Shown here: positions 52,001-54,400 of the stretch, one piece after another
Layout: each line of letters begins with the position of its first letter
How positions within the stretch are numbered: position 1 is the stretch's first letter
Assembly (NCBI RefSeq): GCF_026151205.1
Contig: NC_087079.1
Coordinates: forward strand, 18,100,945 to 18,160,944
DNA: 60,000 nucleotides
Reading direction: 5' to 3'
Source: Bolinopsis microptera
Lineage: Eukaryota > Ctenophora > Tentaculata > Lobata > Bolinopsidae
Notes under the pieces: model-generated
What the model was told of the DNA's origin: nothing
The model's database searches: none
Seen by the model: only the letters and a program-made list of their open reading frames with translations
Position numbers and translations under genes: made by a program

Positions 52001-54206
52001 TTTCTACGTGCTTCTGTTACACTTAATTTGACATTGAAACAATCTTGTAACAATCCTGATTTGTCAACCTTGCGATCCTACTATAACATTATATTATTAG
52101 ACAAGAGGTAGTTTCCTACGATGAGATGTGCAGTAAGAGGCGGCTGGACAGTCTGGCCTGGCTACAGTTAAAATGTGCTATGATCCAAGGGTTTGGCCTC
52201 ATGACCACCATGTACGGTAAGTCATCCACTTACAAGGTCCCAATGCAACTTGGACCTTGATTTTTTTCTTTCAGTCTCAACTTCAGAAATCGTCGCTTGT
52301 CTTGCAAGTGTTTTTATGGCAGTGGTGCATCGTCTTCTCTTATCATTCCATGAACCTACAAAATTCCAGGTGCGAATGATTGCAAGCAAATATGTGCCGC
52401 CACGAAAGAGGAATCTCAGCTATTCAATTCGAGTGAAATGCAAGCCTGGATATCACTGAAAGACCTTGTCTTGGATATCAACGCCAGCAACACTTTCCAA
52501 GTTGAGGTAGGCGTCTCATTTCCAGCAAAAAAACTTGATAACATTCGAAACATTCCTTTGATAAATTCAAATATTCACGTCCATAGTCATTCAACCATTA
52601 TATTCATTATGCATCGTGAAGCTGTCCAGCTCGCAAGGTGGCGGCTTATTTAGCAGAATTGACAAGGCGGGAGGTCTACTGCGCGGCTCAGTTGGCATGG
52701 TAACGCTAATCAAATGTTATGAAGAACAAATTTATTTTCGCGCGTTTTGTCCACATGTTAATTAAATTCTTTAATTTCACGGCTGTTATTTGATTAATAA
52801 ATAAATATTTATTAATTATTCTATAAAAAAGGCGTGCCTGAATAAATGCGTTCACCCTGATTTTTTGTGAACCTTAATTTCAAGATAGCAGTTTTTAAAA
52901 TGTTTAGGATCAAGATAAGAAGAATTGCTACTTGTTAGTTGTTTGGCAAATCATCTTCATCACTATTTTTAGAGTCAGATACAGCCTCTTTTTAAATGCT
53001 CATGCCATTTTTCAGCGTCAGATAAAAGAAGGTCTCTCCAGGATGGTGGCCCCATCCTGTCTGGGTGCCAGTGTTAGTGTTGGTACTATCCTGTACTGTG
53101 CTTCTAGAGCTACTAATAAGGAGGACTCTCTATCCAGGTCAGCAACTGAATGGTTTAAATGTTTGTAACAAATTGTACTGTGTTTAATTAGCATAAATAA
53201 GCCACGGTATGTGCAATTTTTAAAAATCGTCTCCGTCACTTCGGCCTTCGTATCAAGAAAATGTAAGTTAGTTTCAGTTGTACCCACTAAATGTTAATAT
53301 GTGATATCTATGTTAATCTTATCGTTTACTTATATTTTGCTTTTTTACGGAGCGAATCTGCGAAGTCCAGGTAATTGCTAGATCCCCTCTTCCGCCAACT
53401 AGCACGTGATAATGGTGAAGACTGAAAACCAGCATCAGTGTGCCGTGGACAATATTGATAGATCTATTAGCAATTAATAGGATTAATCTACTAATTACTA
53501 GTAGCATTCTTGTCATGCTATCAGTATATTTCAAGAATCCTCGCGGGCAAACTGGCCACTGGGTTACATCAAAACCTCCAACTTTCTCATGATTTTCAGT
53601 AACTAACCTCCAAAACTAATACATATTGCAGTCAGGGAGTACCACATAGTATGGTAACCTCTACATGCTCCATCCTCCATTACATGCTTTATTACAGTAA
53701 CTAACCTCCAAAACTAATACATATTGCAGTCAGGGAGTACCACTTAGTATGGTAACCTCTACATGCTCCATCCTCCATTACATGCTTTATTTCAGTAACT
53801 AACCTCCAAAACTAATACATATTGCAGTCAGGGAGTACCACTTAGTATGGTAACCTCTACATGCTCCATCCTCCATTACATGCTTTATTTCAGTAACTAA
53901 CCTCCAAAACTAATACATATTGCAGTCAGCGAGTACCACATAGTATGGTAACCTCTACATGCTCCATCCTCCATTACATGCTTTATTTCAGTAACTAACC
54001 TCCAAAACTAATACATATTGCAGTCAGGGAGTACCACTTAGTATGGTACCCTCTACATGCTCCATCCTCCATTACATGCTTTATTTCAGTAACTAACCTC
54101 CAAAACTAATACATATTGCAGTCAGGGAGTACCACATAGTATGGTAACCTCTACATGCTCCATCCTCCATTACATGCTTTATTTCAGGTTTCGACCTGGA
54201 AAATAA
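2393..54206 (+). CDS. CFAP54-like ciliary central-pair protein, C-terminal part, 31 exons traced
   Basis: CFAP54 (Chlamydomonas FAP54) is a protein of about 3,000 residues in the C1d projection of the axonemal central pair, where it works with FAP46, FAP74 and FAP221 to control ciliary beating. The identification rests on collinear blocks that I recognise: LSGRINDTQLGTQAIIQTYG (exon 2), the alpha-helical RFLELYVRVLEKALLE block (exon 5), ALVLAHRGAHWGLLQNIASQ (exon 12), LWETLKILYTNNQFEKLAYI (exon 15), GAFKWWCDALDTLLH with WGCLLGACIASNISQ (exon 20), LFKALFHASLPHPASDYQY (exon 21), and ALIPGVDLLSDQFR (exon 22). Every listed exon is bounded by AG and GT. Phases match at all junctions except exon 14 to 15. 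The exons sum to about 1,345 codons, so the N-terminal half lies left of the window. Codon use is GC-richer than the AT-rich introns. Alternative: another large axonemal protein such as CFAP46, which I consider less likely. Confidence 0.8.
2685..2840 (+). CDS. CFAP54 exon 2
   Basis: Acceptor CATTTCAG|CTAGCA; reads LARLGLCEKLLVAIELSG and onward to HHNIMCYPALK, phases 0-0. An earlier AG at 2,647 would be out of phase with exon 1. The donor AAG|GTACGG is used because the duplicated copy downstream reads into a stop. Confidence 0.8.
2783..2898 (+). repeat. 58-bp tandem duplication of exon 2 end with its splice donor
   Basis: The last part of exon 2 with its donor is present twice in tandem. Copy 1 ends CTCAAG|GTACGG at 2,840; copy 2 ends CTTAAG|GTTAGG at 2,898. 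Reading on into copy 2 gives a stop at 2,871-2,873, so the upstream donor must be used for a full-length protein. Confidence 0.85.
3512..3675 (+). CDS. CFAP54 exon 3
   Basis: Acceptor CCCACCAG; reads TLHQWGELEGAALISENGHE to KKKPVKRTDNTG; donor GG|GTAAGT, end phase 2. The lysine-rich end suggests a flexible linker. Confidence 0.8.
3680..3880. repeat. Degenerate TGGTCAC minisatellite and poly-G run
   Basis: Repeats of AGTGGTCACAT with variable spacing occupy about 3,690-3,820. A G-run of about 25 bases interrupted by CC follows at 3,848-3,872. Both are intronic, just after exon 3. Confidence 0.85.
3996..4216 (+). CDS. CFAP54 exon 4
   Basis: Acceptor CTAATCAG; reads KEKKGNLKDMIQDPGGAP, then ANLSSHQAQKE; donor GAAG|GTTTGA, end phase 1. 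Confidence 0.8.
4437..5231 (+). repeat. 46/51-bp minisatellite carrying 16 copies of the exon 5 splice acceptor
   Basis: Units alternate between 46 and 51 bp; the difference is a 5-base pyrimidine insertion. Each contains CCCTCAGTGTACAAGTTCAG, which is the pyrimidine tract, AG and first bases of exon 5. CAGTGTAC-type sites begin at 4,454, 4,505, 4,551, 4,602, 4,648, 4,699, 4,745, 4,791, 4,842, 4,888, 4,934, 4,980, 5,031, 5,077 (altered), 5,129 and 5,229. Only the last leads into the full exon. Confidence 0.9.
5132..5207 (+). pseudogene. Truncated duplicate of the start of exon 5
   Basis: Seventy-six bases match the start of exon 5 with one mismatch (GTGCGT for GTCCGT), then break into repeat sequence after GAGAGTAG. 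It has an acceptor but no donor, and reads to a stop, so it is a broken exon copy within the minisatellite. Confidence 0.85.
5232..5425 (+). CDS. CFAP54 exon 5
   Basis: Acceptor CTTCCCTCAG, phase 1; reads YKFRRRSRFLELYVRVLEKA, then VVDWCSEAVAWLTRRNDLLI and AKNLE. Donor GAG|GTAATG, phase 0. Helical repeat-like sequence. Confidence 0.85.
5628..5729 (+). CDS. CFAP54 exon 6
   Basis: Acceptor ATATGCAG; 34 codons from MLKQTVMAKG to NMSKKEG; donor GGG|GTGAGT; phases 0-0. Charged, probably a linker. Confidence 0.8.
5962..6009 (+). CDS. CFAP54 exon 7 (48 nt)
   Basis: Acceptor AATTTTAG; reads IKPFKLLGQPDENKMQ; donor CAG|GTATGT; phases 0-0. A small exon that gene predictors may miss. Confidence 0.75.
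6050..6093. repeat. Hairpin with 17-bp arms containing CArG-like CCTTATATGG
   Basis: Arms ACCTTATATGGTAGTGT and its reverse complement are separated by 10 bases. A related half-copy (CATTACCTTATATGGTAGT) lies near 8,649 in another intron, which suggests a small dispersed element. Confidence 0.7.
6515..6619 (+). CDS. CFAP54 exon 8
   Basis: Acceptor CTACCCAG; reads AAELLRAILPDTWRRSCRI, then LITHEEMPWRAQ; donor CAG|GTTTGC; phases 0-0. Confidence 0.8.
6860..6956 (+). CDS. CFAP54 exon 9
   Basis: Acceptor CTTTTCAG; reads LNVILAASCYQQFKDKMDTR, then FNDAADFSH; donor CATG|GTACTG, end phase 1. Confidence 0.8.
6995..8087. repeat. 15-bp minisatellite (GCAAACTTTACTGAT), about 72 copies
   Basis: Units are GCAAACTTTACTGAT or variants (ACTTAA, ACTCAA, ATTTAA), with higher-order blocks of about 210 bp that repeat the same variant order. 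It lies inside the intron between exons 9 and 10, which it enlarges. Long frames on both strands (QTLLK.. and SKVCISKVCL..) are repeat translation. Confidence 0.95.
8256..8356 (+). CDS. CFAP54 exon 10
   Basis: Acceptor CCTCCCAG; phase 1 start. Reads GGEYDLLPSNMFVVGDVGSM and ends PIEDILRE; donor GAG|GTCAAT, end phase 0. Confidence 0.8.
8713..8807 (+). CDS. CFAP54 exon 11
   Basis: Acceptor CAATGCAG; reads GHVNVSPSLEREKTNLTALM, then KKGSVSSVTS; donor AAG|GTATAA, end phase 2. Ser/Lys-rich linker. Confidence 0.8.
9191..9383 (+). CDS. CFAP54 exon 12
   Basis: Acceptor CGTTTCAG; phase 2 start. Reads QSKYCLSSDKAKEIK, then LVQTFVSLTQALVLAHRGAH, then LWRIVMDLHMKMK; donor AAG|GTGACT, phase 0. One of the most recognisable CFAP54 blocks. 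Confidence 0.85.
9631..12700 (+). repeat. 70-bp minisatellite, 44 copies, built from the exon 13 acceptor and exon start
   Basis: Copies start every 70 bases exactly from 9,631 to 12,641, without indels. Each unit is TTTCAG plus the first 61 or so bases of exon 13 (ACCCTGCCAACCTCTACAAG to CTATCAATGATCTCACTA). The first copy is preceded by a different intron end (ATAAAACG), all others by CTCACTAT. Units differ by rare substitutions such as AAGC/AAGT. Because 70 is not a multiple of 3, reading from any earlier copy meets TGA in the next unit. Confidence 0.97.
12645..12776 (+). CDS. CFAP54 exon 13
   Basis: Uses the 44th (last) acceptor CTATTTCAG. Reads TLPTSTREALGLTDQAINDL, then MYHMADFMLDYVENIISCNE; donor GAG|GTGAGA; phases 0-0. 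Any earlier acceptor gives a premature stop. Confidence 0.85.
13011..13118 (+). CDS. CFAP54 exon 14
   Basis: Acceptor AATTGCAG; reads DIEDPSTIVGKAEDIDGGA and ends DDTSFVHIRW; donor TGG|GTGCGT; phases 0-0. It precedes the 27.5-kb intron. The phase does not fit the best acceptor of exon 15. Confidence 0.8.
13770..14475. repeat. GGTTCCTTCTGGGATGTTG minisatellite (left copy)
   Basis: Degenerate 20-24-bp units with alternating TTAG, G or AG spacers. The equivalent array in the right duplicate is 29,080-29,845. Confidence 0.95.
15516..18952 (+). repeat. G-rich satellite, roughly 65 units of about 50-58 bp
   Basis: Each unit is GAGCTAACTGTATGGACTAC, ATGAAATATTGAGTGGTGGT, then a run of about 8-25 G. 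Unit cores are almost identical; only the GTG and G-run lengths vary. The orthologous spot in the right duplicate (30,971-31,053) has a single unit. The G-runs are on the strand that matches CFAP54 pre-mRNA, so G-quadruplexes could form in the RNA. Confidence 0.97.
18953..20588. other. Intronic duplicated sequence, no gene recognised
   Basis: Shared with 31,054-32,900. Two open frames are conserved between copies (19,217-19,426 + and 19,482-19,742 -), but they overlap on opposite strands' neighbourhoods, lack recognisable domains and the minus frame differs at its end between copies, so I do not call genes. Confidence 0.6.
20589..20777 (-). CDS. Secreted mosaic gene, left copy: sushi (CCP) exon
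   Basis: A 189-nt exon with symmetric phase 1-1: TTTTTTCAG acceptor, GTAAAT donor. It encodes about 63 residues with the CCP pattern: Cys near the start, P-x-D-P-G-T-V-V-V-T-C in the middle, G-S-N-K-V-T-C, then F-x-F-x-K-x-P-C-C. CCP modules mediate extracellular protein binding. It is the last exon I can find in this copy; the 153-nt repeat exons of the right copy are absent, so the gene may be truncated. Confidence 0.75.
20986..21420 (-). CDS. Secreted mosaic gene, left copy: 145-residue extracellular module exon
   Basis: A 435-nt exon, phase 1-1. It begins GWIAVQRDVYIDFNLEQYSL and ends DTATDFYRPLAG. Internal features are SSQEDLAGELFLYFSSSPEY, WRVTLTRTSGITLVVHCNE and FWSRSIAKIRFSSSDTATD. 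The pattern matches a module common in secreted proteins of marine invertebrates, with a WSRD-like and DTASDFYR-like ending. I do not have a secure family name; it resembles the farnesoic-acid O-methyltransferase-type fold (Methyltransf_FA) in its WRVTLTRT..GI segment. The frame is fully open here, unlike in the right copy. Confidence 0.7.
21679..21742 (-). CDS. Secreted mosaic gene, left copy: signal-peptide exon
   Basis: ATG at 21,742; encodes MCIVLLLSLLFIENAAEDLN, a typical signal peptide with a cleavage site near ENAA. Donor GAAG|GTAGGA, end phase 1, matching the next exon. The same exon occurs at 37,391-37,454. Confidence 0.7.
22005..22200. mobile_element. Nested-palindrome foldback element, copy 1
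   Basis: Contains a perfect 32-bp palindrome (22,059-22,090, core GCACGCGCATGCGCGTGC) and a second inverted pair around GGGCCCAACGGGCCC. A close relative lies at 23,591-23,798. No coding sequence. Confidence 0.65.
22414..22665. repeat. Interstitial telomere-like (CCCTAA)n tract
   Basis: About 35-40 repeats of CCCTAA, interrupted by CCTGACCCAGGA variants towards the right end. Standard animal telomere motif, but in the middle of an intron. Confidence 0.95.
22675..22840. repeat. GGGGTCAATTGTC short repeats with inverted partners
   Basis: At least seven GGGTCAATTGTCG copies, plus inverted CGACAATTGACCCC-type copies flanking the segment AGTGTAATTACAT. Directly adjoins the telomere-like tract. 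Confidence 0.8.
23365..23435. repeat. 71-bp perfect palindrome (35-bp arms, 1-base spacer)
   Basis: Left arm CTAAACTATTAAACTTTAAC and onward to GACACGT; the right arm is its exact reverse complement, with one A between. Could extrude as a cruciform or form a hairpin in RNA. Confidence 0.95.
23591..23798. mobile_element. Nested-palindrome foldback element, copy 2
   Basis: Outer inverted ends GCTGGTGGATATAT and ATTATATCCACCAGC flank inner palindromes (AAATATTGCACGCGCG..., GGGCCCATCGGGCCC). Another lone GCTGGTGGATATATA end lies near 24,885. A nonautonomous DNA element is likely. Confidence 0.7.
24291..24304. promoter_or_regulatory. X-box-like RFX motif
   Basis: GTAACCATAGTAAC fits GTNRCC-N2-RGYAAC. 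It is followed by TGTCACGTG (E-box) and GAGCCAATCA (CCAAT box). A diverged cousin of this module is at about 23,205-23,260. Within repeated DNA, so function is uncertain. Confidence 0.4.
25317..26787. repeat. About 485-bp direct repeats flanking a GC-rich foldback
   Basis: 25,317-25,806 and 26,305-26,787 are direct repeats (shared AAAAAAGGACCGAG, TTGGGGCAGCCCATTGATTT, CAACAGGCAACACACCTAAA). Between them is a segment starting CACGTAGCCAGGGGGG with inverted GCAGCCCCCCCCGGAAAAAT / ATTTTCCGGGGGGCTGCGCC ends, a look typical of DNA-transposon relics. No ORF. Confidence 0.7.
26800..28500. other. Intronic sequence without recognisable gene
   Basis: AT-rich, no long ORFs, no clear repeats apart from a segment at 28,390-28,500 that is shared with about 13,610-13,710 and 28,925-29,030. 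Confidence 0.6.
29080..29845. repeat. GGTTCCTTCTGGGATGTTG minisatellite (right copy)
   Basis: Counterpart of 13,770-14,475, with a different number and order of variant units, so the arrays have evolved independently since the duplication. Confidence 0.95.
30971..31053. repeat. Single unit of the G-rich satellite with a run of about 40 G
   Basis: One TAACTGTATGGACTACATGA unit with flanks matching both ends of the 3.4-kb array in the left copy. This is either the unexpanded state or a collapse. Confidence 0.9.
31949..32287. mobile_element. SINE-like retroposon, 339 bp, with 13-bp target duplication
   Basis: AAAGGAACTAATT occurs at both ends (31,936-31,948 and 32,288-32,300), and once at the empty site in the left duplicate (AAATGAACTAATT, near 19,827). 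The left end is A-rich ((AAAT)n); the core starts ATGCAACCTACTAAAACCAA. A fragment of the same family is at 46,515-46,572. Confidence 0.85.
32933..33723. mobile_element. Nonautonomous element with 260-bp direct terminal repeats and 15-bp target duplication
   Basis: Terminal repeats 32,933-33,192 and 33,464-33,723 differ at one base. Each begins TGTTTTTGCCATGAAACGG and ends GGACAAACAAACA, thus TG...CA. The 271-bp interior has no ORF and contains ACTATATAAG. TATAATATATGTAAA flanks both sides (32,918-32,932 and 33,724-33,738). The layout is LTR-like, but 15 bp is too long for a retroviral-type integrase, so a Penelope-like or other mechanism is possible. Absent from the left duplicate. Confidence 0.8.
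33854..34006 (-). CDS. Secreted mosaic gene, right copy: ephrin-receptor-like exon g
   Basis: A 153-nt exon, phase 1-1 (TTACAG acceptor, GTAAGA donor), with about 51 residues and six cysteines: PCSAGSYMTESGCQQCGENS, FSAAGASSCSDCPEN, then EDDCVF. The pattern is that of GCC2/GCC3 (ephrin-receptor-like) modules of extracellular proteins. This is the most 3' and most diverged of the seven copies (NMIS for DMVS). Confidence 0.75.
34179..34331 (-). CDS. Ephrin-receptor-like exon f
   Basis: Same 153-nt phase 1-1 exon, 325 bp upstream of the previous one; reads CGENTFSAAGASSCSECPED. The introns are near-identical too, so the whole 325-bp block was duplicated. Confidence 0.75.
34504..34656 (-). CDS. 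Ephrin-receptor-like exon e
   Basis: Exact 325-bp spacing from exon f. Variant ALCSAGSFMTESGCQQC lacks the usual proline. Confidence 0.75.
34829..34981 (-). CDS. Ephrin-receptor-like exon d
   Basis: Again 325 bp on. Reads APCSAGSFMTESGCQQCGEN; all six cysteines present. Confidence 0.75.
35128..35149 (-). pseudogene. Relic of an eighth ephrin-receptor-like exon
   Basis: Only the first 22 or so bases of the exon with its acceptor remain. The upstream intron's ATGAAG joins the exon's own ATGAAG, so about 131 bp were lost between 6-bp microhomologies. Confidence 0.75.
35345..35497 (-). CDS. Ephrin-receptor-like exon c
   Basis: Variant APCSAGSYMTDSGCQQCGKN; flanking introns are more diverged than the others. 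Phase 1-1 retained. Confidence 0.75.
35670..35822 (-). CDS. Ephrin-receptor-like exon b
   Basis: 325 bp from exon c; reads APCSAGSYMTKSGCQQCGEN and ends STSEDDCVY. Confidence 0.75.
35995..36147 (-). CDS. Ephrin-receptor-like exon a (most 5')
   Basis: 325 bp from exon b; reads APCSAGSFMTESGCQQCGDN. It follows the sushi exon in gene order. Confidence 0.75.
36318..36506 (-). CDS. Secreted mosaic gene, right copy: sushi exon
   Basis: 189 nt, phase 1-1; CTGLKAEWTSTIETAANFPV, then DPGTVVKVTCSDSGALNKGS, then EFTFLKEPCC. Near-identical to the left copy exon at 20,589-20,777. Confidence 0.75.
36716..37134 (-). pseudogene. Secreted mosaic gene, right copy: 145-residue module exon with frameshift
   Basis: Homologous to 20,986-21,420 but 419 nt against 435. 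A 19-nt gap after CTGATATCA, partly offset by other changes, shifts the frame. After LISVNGALTGAGTLQRY it no longer gives the WSRD...DTATDFY ending, which is still visible in another frame. The exon then exits in phase 0, and the following sushi exon would be read into a stop within five codons. This copy is therefore either a pseudogene or carries a sequencing error. Confidence 0.7.
37391..37454 (-). CDS. Secreted mosaic gene, right copy: signal-peptide exon
   Basis: Start at 37,454; same MCIVLLLSLLFIENAAEDLN peptide and GAAG|GTAGGA donor as the left copy. Confidence 0.7.
37515..38325. mobile_element. Insertion of about 0.8 kb in right duplicate, with MITE
   Basis: Absent from the left copy, where GGAAA runs straight into TTCTAACGTTAGTG. 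It starts near TACAGGGTGGGCCAAAAGT, a look shared by Tc1/mariner-type ends, and contains the MITE at 37,970. No transposase ORF. Confidence 0.6.
37970..38135. mobile_element. MITE, 166 bp, with inverted GGGGTCGTTCAC ends
   Basis: Ends GGGGTCGTTCACATATTACG and CGTAATACGTGAACGACCCC are inverted. The interior has a run of about 17 G. A diverged relative may lie at about 42,880 (ACAAATTACGTAACACGGAGG). Confidence 0.75.
38140..38850. other. Intronic sequence without recognisable feature
   Basis: The end of the right duplicate lies here; the rest is AT-rich with no ORF or repeat of note. Confidence 0.6.
38855..39298. repeat. 10-bp minisatellite AGAGCCGTAC, about 43 copies
   Basis: Regular CCGTACAGAG units with occasional GGGGCAGAGC or AGCAGAGC variants. 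Long minus-strand frames (YGSVRLCTAL) are repeat translation. Confidence 0.95.
39358..39930. repeat. Diverged direct repeat pair
   Basis: About 39,358-39,640 and 39,700-39,930 share GCTCCATTCTTTGTTCGCTG-type sequence and CTCCTCAGTTAATATCTT. No coding potential. Confidence 0.65.
39931..40634. other. Intronic sequence before CFAP54 exon 15
   Basis: Includes a GAAATGAAATGAAATGAGG run near 40,095 followed by ATCCCGCTCATATGATTAACC, possibly a SINE relic. Otherwise nothing recognised. Confidence 0.5.
40649..40747 (+). CDS. CFAP54 exon 15
   Basis: Strong acceptor TTTCTCCCTTACAG; reads CTATLWETLKILYTNNQFEK, then LAYIGTRFNQLT; donor CAA|GTCAGT, end phase 2, which fits exon 16. With this acceptor it needs a phase-2 predecessor, whereas exon 14 ends in phase 0. 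A weak TGAG acceptor at 40,633-40,634 would restore the frame and add FLPYS. Confidence 0.75.
40889..43545. repeat. Imperfect inverted repeat (arms about 40,889-41,552 and 42,955-43,545)
   Basis: The right arm is the reverse complement of the left arm with many indels and homopolymer changes. Examples: AAAGGACTAACTCAAAATTC against GGACTAACTCAAAATTTTCC, and TTCTGATGCAGAATGACCCT against TTCTGATGCAGAATGCCCCT. The centre (41,553-42,954) is unusually rich in runs of three or more identical bases. This may be low-accuracy consensus. Confidence 0.7.
43640..46303 (+). repeat. C-rich satellite, about 58 units of 45-47 bp, ending at CFAP54 exon 16
   Basis: Unit: AGTAGGTACCAATTGTTTGG, TGCTAACTATGTGA, then a run of 6-20 C. 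Each C-run plus AG resembles a 3' splice site. The last one, ending CCCCTCAG, is the acceptor of exon 16. The left end (43,640-44,050) is more degraded. Confidence 0.97.
46305..46444 (+). CDS. CFAP54 exon 16
   Basis: Phase 2 start after the C-run; reads DVFGEQTYPLIIYSKRKLVD, then YNEPWHTETSSVSIRSTVT; donor CAAG|GTATGT, end phase 1. Confidence 0.85.
46515..46572. mobile_element. SINE-like fragment
   Basis: ATGCAACCTACTAAAACCAA followed by TGGGGCCCTCCCCGGGGTCA matches the start of the element at 31,949. Confidence 0.7.
46736..46915 (+). CDS. CFAP54 exon 17
   Basis: Acceptor CCCTTTCAG, phase 1; reads AHENISPQIVEALRLCSVPL, then LQYCRQLLLCYLAGYGK; donor AAGG|GTTAGT, end phase 1. Confidence 0.85.
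47046..47377 (+). repeat. 45/63/81-bp in-frame minisatellite with seven exon 18 acceptors
   Basis: GTAACCTAAAGCCGAGTAGC begins at 47,054, 47,135, 47,198, 47,243, 47,288, 47,333 and 47,378, each after TTCCCCAG. All spacings are multiples of 3 and no stop occurs, so each acceptor gives an in-frame protein with 15-residue repeats (GNLKPSSSPHNTCSP). Units also carry the E-box palindrome ACACGTGT. Confidence 0.95.
47378..47530 (+). CDS. CFAP54 exon 18
   Basis: Taken from the last GTAACC acceptor; reads NLKPSSSPVSSFHPGTAGAS, then LFVSPLSTSSYGIIVSTYEK; donor ATAG|GTTTGT, phases 1-1. Another in-frame acceptor is at 47,403-47,404 (27 nt shorter), and six lie upstream. Confidence 0.8.
47703..47790 (+). 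CDS. CFAP54 exon 19
   Basis: Acceptor GATCCCAG, phase 1; reads MLQVKGKTDLAVQAMHELGN, then VLFHSGNT; donor TAA|GTTAGT, end phase 2. Helical tetratricopeptide-like sequence. Confidence 0.8.
47984..48139 (+). CDS. CFAP54 exon 20
   Basis: Acceptor CTATTACAG; reads GAFKWWCDALDTLLHMTNSM, then IWGCLLGACIASNIS; donor CA|GTGAGT, end phase 2. A diagnostic CFAP54 block. Confidence 0.9.
48377..48780. repeat. 21-bp minisatellite with about 19 CRE (TGACGTCA) motifs
   Basis: Unit CCTGATGACGTCACACTGCCC and close variants. Nearly every unit has the palindromic CRE/ATF site TGACGTCA; one has TGACATCA. It fills the intron between exons 20 and 21, ending 12 bases before the acceptor. Confidence 0.95.
48793..48923 (+). 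CDS. CFAP54 exon 21
   Basis: Acceptor CCCAACAG, phase 2; reads YIVSHSVDDKVDACLLSAQL, then FKALFHASLPHPASDYQYVN; donor ATAG|GTCAGT, end phase 1. Confidence 0.9.
49078..49120. repeat. (TTAA)n microsatellite abutting exon 22 acceptor
   Basis: About ten TTAA repeats running to 4 bases before the exon, which uses TTAATTACAG as acceptor. Confidence 0.9.
49125..49261 (+). CDS. CFAP54 exon 22
   Basis: Phase 1 start; reads GEGFNIPALIPGVDLLSDQF, then LVGSLHYVSETLVRHQFASQ; donor CAG|GTTTAC, end phase 0. The acceptor lacks a pyrimidine tract. Confidence 0.85.
49253..49600 (+). repeat. Minisatellite repeating the exon 22 splice donor
   Basis: The exon end and donor AGTCAGGTTTAC occurs at the true site and five more times (about 49,346, 49,395, 49,445, 49,494, 49,542), in units of about 50 bp with TAGTTTAATTAGTTAGT. 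Three GTTACCATAGTTAC copies lie between the first two. Confidence 0.85.
49654..49740 (+). CDS. CFAP54 exon 23
   Basis: Acceptor TTATTTCAG; reads ALPVLSLYHYVAMSLLSDTK to ARILK; donor AAG|GTTGGT; phases 0-0. Confidence 0.85.
49920..50042 (+). CDS. CFAP54 exon 24
   Basis: Acceptor CTGTACAG; reads VEALTQLSMLTDALQLWSLV, then SQTEAMPTPPTSHGNNISNK; donor ACT|GTGAGT; phases 0-0. Confidence 0.85.
50385..50600. repeat. Cluster of TGACACGTGT / ACACGTGTCA palindromes
   Basis: About eight CACGTG E-box cores within inverted and direct GACACGTGTTACTCTGTGTC units, preceded by CTAGTGTAACTC repeats. In the intron after exon 24. Confidence 0.85.
51176..51392 (+). CDS. CFAP54 exon 25
   Basis: Acceptor ATCTCGCAG; reads NVPEYNITEPLNSTQNVQAV, then TTNLSALAQLAHAGLMLAIA, then PMYSEGSESQ; donor AA|GTAAGA, end phase 1. 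A tandem duplication of about 53 bp follows in the intron (51,402-51,510). Confidence 0.85.
51565..51645 (+). CDS. CFAP54 exon 26
   Basis: Acceptor TTCCCACAG; reads TESAIKYKLCNSAEVILMHL, then SKCADK; donor AAG|GTAATT; phases 1-1. Confidence 0.85.
51749..51896 (+). CDS. CFAP54 exon 27
   Basis: Acceptor CCCTTCAG; reads EDAHYCEIEIGVSSRRLLCT, then LSNYGLSLLQRSYQLD; donor ACAG|GTCTGT, end phase 2. Confidence 0.85.
52101..52216 (+). CDS. CFAP54 exon 28
   Basis: Acceptor TATTATTAG, phase 2; reads QEVVSYDEMCSKRRLDSLAW, then LQLKCAMIQGFGLMTTMY; donor TACG|GTAAGT, end phase 1. Confidence 0.85.
52275..52369 (+). CDS. CFAP54 exon 29
   Basis: Acceptor TTTCTTTCAG, phase 1; reads STSEIVACLASVFMAVVHRL, then LLSFHEPTKFQ; donor CCAG|GTGCGA, end phase 0. 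Reading on past the donor reaches a stop at KCKPGYH, so splicing is required. Confidence 0.75.
53016..53137 (+). CDS. CFAP54 exon 30
   Basis: Acceptor ATTTTTCAG; reads RQIKEGLSRMVAPSCLGASV, then YCASRATNKEDSLS; donor CCAG|GTCAGC, end phase 2. Confidence 0.8.
53597..54187 (+). repeat. 98-bp minisatellite, six copies, carrying the last exon's branch site and acceptor
   Basis: Units start at CAGTAACTAACC (53,597, 53,695, 53,793, 53,891, 53,989, 54,087). Each has branchpoint-like TAACTAAC, then ACATATTGCAG|TCAGGGAG and the first 66 bases of the last exon. Only the last unit continues into GTTTCGACCTGG and the normal stop. Confidence 0.95.
54122..54206 (+). CDS. CFAP54 last exon and stop
   Basis: From the sixth TGCAG acceptor, phase 2: SQGVPHSMVTSTCSILHYML, then YFRFRPGK and TAA. 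A second acceptor (TTTCAG, 54,186-54,187) in the same phase would give only FRPGK and stop. Earlier copies of the TGCAG acceptor give an end of YFSN and stop instead. Confidence 0.75.
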
Positions 54207-54332
54207 GCAGCTGTCACTCGCATTTAATCTAGTATCTCAGTATTCGTCTTAATTATTTAATTGACCGCAAACAGATTGCGTGCAATTTTGTTATTTAACA
54301 CTAATAATACAGTACCTTATATATGCGTAACT

Positions 54333-54338
54333 AATAAA
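54333..54338 (+). terminator. Poly(A) signal AATAAA for CFAP54
   Basis: AATAAA 127 bases after the stop codon; canonical hexamer. It lies between two convergent genes. Confidence 0.6.
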
Positions 54339-54400
54339 CTTAGTTCTAGTAGTAGTTTACATCTTGTTACTGACCTTATCCTCTGTGAAAAATCGTATAC

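Noticed and set aside
2393-54206. CFAP46 as identity of the large gene
   Set aside because: Several collinear blocks (WWCDALDTLLH, WGCLLG, LPHPASDYQY, LIPGVDLLSD) fit my memory of CFAP54 better; a database search would decide.
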